From Gammaproteobacteria bacterium (GTDB taxonomy: Bacteria; Pseudomonadota; Gammaproteobacteria; GRL18): a DNA stretch of 19,938 nucleotides. A model generated the notes under the pieces. The model did no database searches. It saw only the letters and a program-made list of their open reading frames with translations, and had not been told where the DNA came from. This document shows, piece after piece, positions 15,156 through 19,938 of this stretch. Location: positions 1-19,938 of the forward strand of contig WTAX01000235.1 in NCBI GenBank assembly GCA_013139395.1, read 5' to 3'. The stretch's first letter is position 1; each line of letters opens with the position of its first letter. The position numbers and the translations under genes were made by a program.

Positions 15156-15186
15156 GGAGTTACAAATTGTTTTAGCATTTTTTTTT
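15151..15186 (+). terminator. Weak intrinsic terminator after the GGDEF-EAL gene
   Basis: GCTAA (15151-15155, including the stop codon) pairs with TTAGC (15172-15176), with ACAA/TTGT pairing possible inside the loop, and a run of nine T follows at 15178-15186. The T-run is strong but the stem short. From 15187 to 15400 I see no gene, only tiny unsupported frames and no riboswitch I recognise. Confidence 0.4.
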
Positions 15187-15400
15187 CACTTATCAAAGTG
15201 GAAAAGAGCCAAGAATGGATGTTTCAATATTTGTCAATTCATGCTTAAAGATGCCAAACAGGGATAAATTTTCACACTAGTCATGAATTTATGAAAAGGC
15301 ATGATTCTATTGTGAGTGAAGGCTGGTCTGTCTATAGCCAATTTCAGACAAATGAATTATGCTAGCGATAATTTTATTAATTGACGTTAGAGACAGATAC

Positions 15401-16609
15401 ATGAATGGCGATGATCTTTCTGCATTTGAAGCAGAACTTGGGTTTGACACACTGGCAATAAGAGCTGGTTATAAGAGAACTCAGGAAGCGGAACACGATG
15501 AAGCAATTTTTCCTACCTCAAGCTATGTTTATAGTTCAGCTGCTCAGGCGGCTGCACGATTTTCAGGTGATGAGCCGGGTAATATTTATTCACGCTTTAC
15601 CAATCCAACAGTAAGAACCTTTGAAGACCGTCTGGCTGCGCTGGAGGGTGCTGAAAGTTGTGTTGCGACCTCTTCTGGGATGGCTGCGATTATGAGTACC
15701 TGTCTGGGCTTGCTCAAAACAGGCGATCATATTGTTTCTTCGCGGTCAATTTTTGGTTCAACGGTGGTGTTATTTAATAATTATATGGCTCGTTTTGGTG
15801 TGACCACCAGTTATGTTGATCTGACTGATCTTAATGACTGGGAAGCTGCCATTCAAAACAATACTAAGTTATTGTTTCTTGAAACCCCATCGAACCCCTT
15901 AGTTGAAATAGTCGATTTGAAACGGCTTGCTGAACTGGCACATCAACATGATTGTCTGCTGGTGGTGGATAATTGCCTATGTACGCCGGCCCTGCAAAAA
16001 CCTTTATCAATGGGGGCTGATGTCGTCATTCACTCAGCAACCAAATATATTGATGGCCAGGGACGAGGTGTCGGTGGAGCCGTTCTGGGTACAAAGGAAG
16101 TGGTTGGTGGTGATGTGTATGGCGTGCTCAGAACAACAGGGCCGACAATGAGTCCATTTAATGCCTGGATCTTTTTAAAAGGTCTGGAAACACTTAATCT
16201 CAGAATGAAAGCTCATTGCGCCAACGCAATGGCTTTAGCCCAATGGTTAGATGAGCATCCTGCCGTGGATAAAGTCTATTATCCTGGTCTTGAGAGCCAT
16301 CCTGGTCATAGCTTAGCGGCTAGTCAGCAAAGTGACTTCGGTGGTTTATTATCATTTGAATTAAAAAATAATAGTAGAGCACAGGCATGGCAGGTGGTTG
16401 ACAATACCCGTTTAATATCTATTACAGCTAATCTTGGTGATGTGAAATCTACCATTACTCATCCTGCGACCACCACTCATGGCCGAGTGCCGCTTGAAGA
16501 ACGTGAAAAAGCGGGTATTAGTGATGGTTTGCTGCGTATTGCTGTGGGCTTAGAGTCCATAGAAGATATTCAGAATGATCTGCAACGAGGACTCTGTAAA
16601 TTATCTTAA
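15401..16609 (+). CDS. metZ: O-succinylhomoserine sulfhydrylase (MetZ)
   Basis: PLP enzyme of the Cys/Met-metabolism family that joins O-succinylhomoserine with sulfide to give homocysteine, the direct-sulfhydrylation route to methionine. I chose the ATG at 15401 (MNGDDLSAFE, then LGFDTLAIRAGY), which matches the family start and gives 402 residues; an ATG at 15359 is in frame but adds an untypical hydrophobic stretch. Motifs are NIYSRFTNPTVRTFEDRLAA, the SSGMAA loop, VVDNCLCTPALQKPL and the PLP lysine in HSATKYIDGQGRG (K215). RxTGPTMSPFNAW supports MetZ rather than MetB or MetC, but MetB-like activity cannot be ruled out by sequence reading. The DUF1853 gene follows after 10 bases. The ribosome site is only GAGA-like. 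Confidence 0.92.
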   Translation: MNGDDLSAFEAELGFDTLAIRAGYKRTQEAEHDEAIFPTSSYVYSSAAQAAARFSGDEPGNIYSRFTNPTVRTFEDRLAALEGAESCVATSSGMAAIMSTCLGLLKTGDHIVSSRSIFGSTVVLFNNYMARFGVTTSYVDLTDLNDWEAAIQNNTKLLFLETPSNPLVEIVDLKRLAELAHQHDCLLVVDNCLCTPALQKPLSMGADVVIHSATKYIDGQGRGVGGAVLGTKEVVGGDVYGVLRTTGPTMSPFNAWIFLKGLETLNLRMKAHCANAMALAQWLDEHPAVDKVYYPGLESHPGHSLAASQQSDFGGLLSFELKNNSRAQAWQVVDNTRLISITANLGDVKSTITHPATTTHGRVPLEEREKAGISDGLLRIAVGLESIEDIQNDLQRGLCKLS

Positions 16610-16619
16610 GTATTTTTTA

Positions 16620-17669
16620 ATGAAAAATATCCTCGAATATAGTCAATATCAGGACCCACAGGTGCGCGCACTGGTCTGGTCGCTGTTGAGTTCCGGACTG
16701 GTTAATGAATCCGGTGAGTACCCGGCCTGTGTCAGCGCACAATGGTGTCATGAGCTTTATGACAATTTTCGTCCTTTTCTAAAGCAATTAGATAATGAGC
16801 CTGTTGAGTTGCAGCAATGGCTTGAACAGTTTAAATCATGGCGTCTTGGTATACGTTTTGAAGCGTATTGGGCCTTTATATTAGAACAATTAAAAAAACA
16901 AAATAAGCTTATTCACTACACCACTCATACCCAGGTTCAGGAACAGATTAATAATGGACCATTTAAGCAAACGCTGGGTGAAATGGATTTTGTTTATCAA
17001 GATCAAAATAAGCAATTACACCATCTGGAAATTGCCGCAAAATTTTATTTACTCAAACCCGATGAATTTGGTTTTGAACGATTGATTGGTCCTAACGGGG
17101 GAGATTGGTATGAGCGTAAGCTGGAGCATTTGTTTAAAAAACAATTACCACTATCTAATCGTTCAGAAGCAAAAAAAATACTAGCAGAAGATTTCGATAT
17201 TAATGTTGAAGAAATTGATTGCCATCATCAGGGACTGATAAAAGGTATGATCTTCCTGCCTGTAACGGGTGAAGGTAATTTAAATGATAATGAAGTCAAA
17301 CGACTCAATCCTGATTGTCTGATGGGTACCTGGGGTACAATTAATAATTGGTATTTATCAGATCCCGGTGAATTGGGACGTTGGGTGATGTTGGATAAAC
17401 TTTCATGGTTAGTACCACAAGTTTATTCATCACAGGAAGAGACACTTTACAGTGCTAAAGAAATGGCTTATAAATTAAAAACTCATTTTCATGGCACAAA
17501 ACGCAGCGTATTAATCGCTCGTCTTGAATATAATGAAGAACATAACTTGTGGCTGGAGCAGCAACGGGTGATGGTGGTTGATAAATATTGGCCAAGTTTT
17601 AAACGCACCATAGATAACATGCTTCAGCAATCAGAAAAAAGACCAACAGATAAAAAAATAGAGACATAA
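16620..17669 (+). CDS. DUF1853 family protein, 349 residues
   Basis: I chose the ATG at 16620 (MKNILEYSQYQDPQVRALVW), since the earlier in-frame ATG at 16575 lies within metZ and gives an untypical N-terminus. The protein is soluble, with no signal peptide. Family-typical segments are DPQVRALVWSLLSSGLV, SWRLGIRFEAYWAFILE, LGEMDFVYQD, HHLEIAAKFYL, FIGPN-like RLIGPNGGDWYERKLEHLF and the C-terminal Trp-rich part. The arrangement GEMD (D123) followed by E137 and K141 in EIAAK recalls a PD-(D/E)XK nuclease core, but the spacing is not canonical, so nuclease activity is inference only. It follows metZ by 10 bases and abuts the next gene, which points to an operon, though a link with methionine synthesis is not evident. 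Confidence 0.8.
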   Translation: MKNILEYSQYQDPQVRALVWSLLSSGLVNESGEYPACVSAQWCHELYDNFRPFLKQLDNEPVELQQWLEQFKSWRLGIRFEAYWAFILEQLKKQNKLIHYTTHTQVQEQINNGPFKQTLGEMDFVYQDQNKQLHHLEIAAKFYLLKPDEFGFERLIGPNGGDWYERKLEHLFKKQLPLSNRSEAKKILAEDFDINVEEIDCHHQGLIKGMIFLPVTGEGNLNDNEVKRLNPDCLMGTWGTINNWYLSDPGELGRWVMLDKLSWLVPQVYSSQEETLYSAKEMAYKLKTHFHGTKRSVLIARLEYNEEHNLWLEQQRVMVVDKYWPSFKRTIDNMLQQSEKRPTDKKIET

Positions 17670-18413
17670 ATGAATAAAAATAAAATCATTATCAGCAGCT
17701 TATTATTATTTTTTTTAATGCCTGTTGTGAGCTATGCCGCTCCTGCCACTATCCTGTATTTTTCAGAGCATGAGCAGGGCAGTGATGAAGTGCTTATTAC
17801 CATGACGATAACCAATCAATATCTACGTATTGATGATCGGCTGATAAAAAAATCGAATCAGGAGACTGAAGAAAATAAAGGTTTTGTGCTTTTTGATCGA
17901 AAAAATAAAGAGATTTACAGTGTCAGCTCTGAAGAACAGCAAATCATAAAAATCAAACATGTCGCCGTAACGATACCATCACCTATTGAACTTAAACTGA
18001 ATACACTGAGTTTGGATAGGGATAAAAATGCACCGTTAATTGAGGGTAAAAAAATACAGCATAAGCAGATTTATGTGAATGATAAACTCTGCAGCAATAT
18101 AATAACCGTCCCTGGATTAATGCCCGATGCTGTGACAGCGTTGAAGAGCTTTAATCAGGTTTTAGCGGGACAACAGACTGAAACATTACGTTATATTCCA
18201 GGTGACCTGCATGAAGCCTGTGATCTGGCAAGACATAGTTTTTACCCACAAAGCCATTTAGAAAATGGTTTCCCAATGATGATGCAGACTATTGGTGAAT
18301 CAGGAAAAATTGAAGATATTAAAAGTACAAGAGTATTGATTGATTTTAAAGAAAAAGATGTTTCTGATGATTTTTTTGCCTTACCAGAATACGATATTGT
18401 TAAAATAAATTAA
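17670..18413 (+). CDS. Secreted hypothetical protein, 247 residues, possibly LolA/DUF4412-like
   Basis: The ATG directly follows the stop codon of the DUF1853 gene (no gap), so translation is probably coupled. The N-terminus MNKNKIIISSLLLFFLMPVV, then SYAAP, is a signal peptide with likely cleavage after AYAA-like SYA-A; the product should be periplasmic. The body is rich in beta-type segments: TILYFSEHEQG, TMTITNQYLRID, GFVLFDRKNKEIYSV, QQIIKIKHVAVTI, and near the end FPMMMQTIGESGKIEDIKST, RVLIDFKEKDVSDDFFALP. The order 'substance state read-out as FDRKNKEIYSV, later FPMMMQT, later DDFFALPEYDIV' recalls LolA-like/DUF4412 proteins, but similarity is weak. Two Cys (in KLCSN and HEACDLA) could form a disulfide. 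No function proposed. Confidence 0.7.
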   Translation: MNKNKIIISSLLLFFLMPVVSYAAPATILYFSEHEQGSDEVLITMTITNQYLRIDDRLIKKSNQETEENKGFVLFDRKNKEIYSVSSEEQQIIKIKHVAVTIPSPIELKLNTLSLDRDKNAPLIEGKKIQHKQIYVNDKLCSNIITVPGLMPDAVTALKSFNQVLAGQQTETLRYIPGDLHEACDLARHSFYPQSHLENGFPMMMQTIGESGKIEDIKSTRVLIDFKEKDVSDDFFALPEYDIVKIN

Positions 18414-18447
18414 CAGATATTTCGGTCTTTTTTTACTCTGTCGGTTT

Positions 18448-18507
18448 AAAAATAAGTGACCATGGGCTTATCAAGCGTTATTTAGGAATACACACTGAAT
18501 AGTTACA
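18448..18507 (-). mobile_element. Half copy of the 164-bp miniature element
   Basis: Read on the minus strand from 18507, this begins TGTAACTATTCAGTGTGTAT and matches the left half of the element at 5909-5968 over 60 bases with about five differences, including CCTAAATAACGCTTG unchanged. Beyond 18448 the similarity stops, so the right half is lost. The terminal repeat CTGAATAGTTACA (18495-18507) is identical to the right end of the full copy. It again lies between convergent genes, ending at 18413 and 18513. Confidence 0.8.
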
Positions 18508-18512
18508 ATTTT

Positions 18513-19938
18513 TCAATAACCAATAGACGGAAAGTAATTAAACCCCACTTTGCCGCTACCGCCGATTAGCACAGGAATTAATAACAAAAAAACTGAACCC
18601 AGCAAAACGTGCGATATAACCTGGGGTAAAATGGTGCCATAACGCAGGTAAACATGCCCCCACAACAAACCAGCAACAAATGTTACAGCAGCCAGAGGAA
18701 CATTAGGGAAATGGAATAAAGAAAAAACGGAGGCTGCTACTAATACCGCTAGTACATGACTGGACGTTAAGCGCGATAATGTCAAAGCCAGTATTGGCCC
18801 CAGGATCAACTGCTGAATAAACGCCAAAAGCAAGTATCGATAAATACGTTTCGATATTGATTCAATATCCAGGCCATCCATTATTCCGAGAATAAAACCC
18901 AGACCGATCAAGAACAACAAAAGAATGGCAGTTCCAATCCCGACAATCAACCATGGCTGTAACCCCGTATTGAGGCCAACCCCCTCTCTCCAGCCAAACC
19001 GGGCATCGATACGAAGCATGGCAATTAGCAGCAATAGATACAAACCAACATCCAGACCTAGCAAAAACATACTTTTTGTGACAAAGGGTACCAATTGCAT
19101 AGTAATCACGGTGGCACAAACAATTACCAGCAACTGGATACTTGCCCGTTTTTTTATATAGGGGGACCAGGACAATAAGCTTAACAATGCCAGCAGCACA
19201 CAAAAAACAATGGACCAGTCAAGTGTTGTGGTTTCTGTCTGTTTTTTTGCCGCAATGACCATAGCAGAAGGCAATACGATCGCCGATGGGTATTGTAACC
19301 ACACTTTACCCGCAAATTGTGAAAGTCTTTCCGGCGTGTACAGCCACTCATCAAAATAAAATGTCGACACATCTTGAATGCCTAGTCCTGCAGGCCATGC
19401 AGAACGGATCTTTATTTGGTCTATATGAAACTCATTTGCAAAAACAACTGGATCCACACGCAATCCACTTACTGGTCCGCCATCACATAAGCGTTTATCC
19501 TTTTTTTCGATTATGTCGTACCAAAGCAGTTTAGTGAGATTCAGCTCAATTGTCTGCCATCCGGGTTTTAGAGGGATTGGTCTGCTACGGCTATTAAGCT
19601 GAAAAATATTCTCTGGTGAACAACTTGCATGCAATTGCAATTTTTCTTCTTTAGCACTAAATATTCTTATCTGAAAATAGGGATAATGCTGCAAATCTAA
19701 TAAGCGTCCATTAAAATTCAGCCAGAAATAAGGATCGTTAGACTGCGGGCGGACAGAGAAAATATCTTTCTCAACTGCATAGTTATCAAGCGAATGTTGA
19801 TGACTTGATTCAATATCAATCAAACTGTCAAACGACCAGAAAAATGGGGTATCGCCTGTCTCCAGATAATGCAGGTCTATTTGAGCACGCTCGATAATTA
19901 GCTGCCTTGCAAGCATATTGGCAACAAAAAGCTGACTC
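18513..19938 (-). CDS. Membrane protein with CPBP-protease-like domain and beta-rich N-terminal domain (5' end outside window)
   Basis: The frame stays open from the stop at 18513-18515 past the ATG at 19914-19916 to the window edge (codons for SQLFVAN precede that Met), so the true start probably lies outside. About 220 extracytoplasmic residues come first, with beta-sandwich-like strands (YFQIRIFSAKEEKLQLHAS, GWQTIELNLTKLLWY) and no recognised family. Then come about eight membrane helices. The C-terminal part matches the CPBP (CAAX/Rce1-like) intramembrane protease family: AFIQQLILGPILALTLSRL, VFSLFHFPN with a conserved His (18711-18713) and LPQVISHVLLG with a second conserved His. The usual Glu-Glu of motif 1 is Gln-Gln (encoded at 18810-18815) and the following Arg is absent from its place, so it may be inactive or use another mechanism. 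Substrate unknown. Confidence 0.8.
   Translation of the reverse strand, partial: SQLFVANMLARQLIIERAQIDLHYLETGDTPFFWSFDSLIDIESSHQHSLDNYAVEKDIFSVRPQSNDPYFWLNFNGRLLDLQHYPYFQIRIFSAKEEKLQLHASCSPENIFQLNSRSRPIPLKPGWQTIELNLTKLLWYDIIEKKDKRLCDGGPVSGLRVDPVVFANEFHIDQIKIRSAWPAGLGIQDVSTFYFDEWLYTPERLSQFAGKVWLQYPSAIVLPSAMVIAAKKQTETTTLDWSIVFCVLLALLSLLSWSPYIKKRASIQLLVIVCATVITMQLVPFVTKSMFLLGLDVGLYLLLLIAMLRIDARFGWREGVGLNTGLQPWLIVGIGTAILLLFLIGLGFILGIMDGLDIESISKRIYRYLLLAFIQQLILGPILALTLSRLTSSHVLAVLVAASVFSLFHFPNVPLAAVTFVAGLLWGHVYLRYGTILPQVISHVLLGSVFLLLIPVLIGGSGKVGFNYFPSIGY

Noticed and set aside
15025..15267. 80-codon frame overlapping the end of the GGDEF-EAL gene
   Set aside because: It lies out of frame within the EAL coding sequence and its product resembles nothing; a shadow of the real gene.
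15187..15400. SAM-type riboswitch or small gene before metZ
   Set aside because: I found only weak pairing (TCATG/CATGA) and frames of about 20 codons without ribosome sites; nothing matches a riboswitch core I know.

Overview
The window is AT-rich bacterial chromosome. The gene set (bpt and aat N-end-rule transferases, the MetZ route to methionine, a dCache-type chemoreceptor, a GGDEF-EAL protein, HD-GYP remains with a DUF3391 domain, FetAB, DUF1853) fits a free-living or facultatively host-associated gammaproteobacterium; the order cannot be fixed from sequence alone. No integrase, transposase, phage gene, plasmid function or CRISPR array is visible. The accessory character comes from many small repeats and fold-back elements between genes.

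Layout. 1-1197: a truncated leftward unknown gene and a divergent unknown gene (398-1099), ending in a strong hairpin. 1196-3927, all leftward: tRNA-Glu(UUC) with its own sigma70-type promoter, a decayed HD-GYP cyclic-di-GMP phosphodiesterase, and an unusual protein joining an excisionase/MerR-like helix-turn-helix and coiled coil to a ferredoxin-reductase electron-transfer module. 4216-8458: pgi (rightward) faces a large methyl-accepting chemotaxis protein (leftward), separated by a 164-bp miniature inverted-repeat element. 8565-10320: a 207-bp fold-back element, then aat and bpt (leftward), which together mark proteins for ClpAP-type degradation. 10457-11874: fetA-fetB, a predicted metal exporter. 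12084-15155: a secreted alpha/beta hydrolase followed closely by a membrane GGDEF-EAL protein. 15401-18413: metZ, a DUF1853 gene and a secreted unknown protein in a tightly packed row. 18513-19938: a leftward membrane protein with an extracytoplasmic beta-rich domain and a CPBP-protease-like domain whose catalytic Glu pair reads Gln-Gln; it runs off the window edge.

Main observations: (i) the HD-GYP pseudogene keeps an intact start and DUF3391 domain but shows apparent frame slips at two A7 tracts and has lost the HD-containing half; (ii) the HTH-ferredoxin-reductase fusion; (iii) one miniature element family present as a full copy and a half copy, with an unrelated fold-back elsewhere, so that all three convergent gene junctions carry inverted-repeat DNA; (iv) a tandem 44-bp hairpin repeat with compensatory base changes between aat and fetA; (v) short tandem repeats of 16, 13 and 11 bp around the tRNA gene and before the hydrolase; (vi) the Gln-Gln CPBP protein. 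I saw no clearly new multi-gene system; the strongest leads are the redox fusion protein and the structured repeats.
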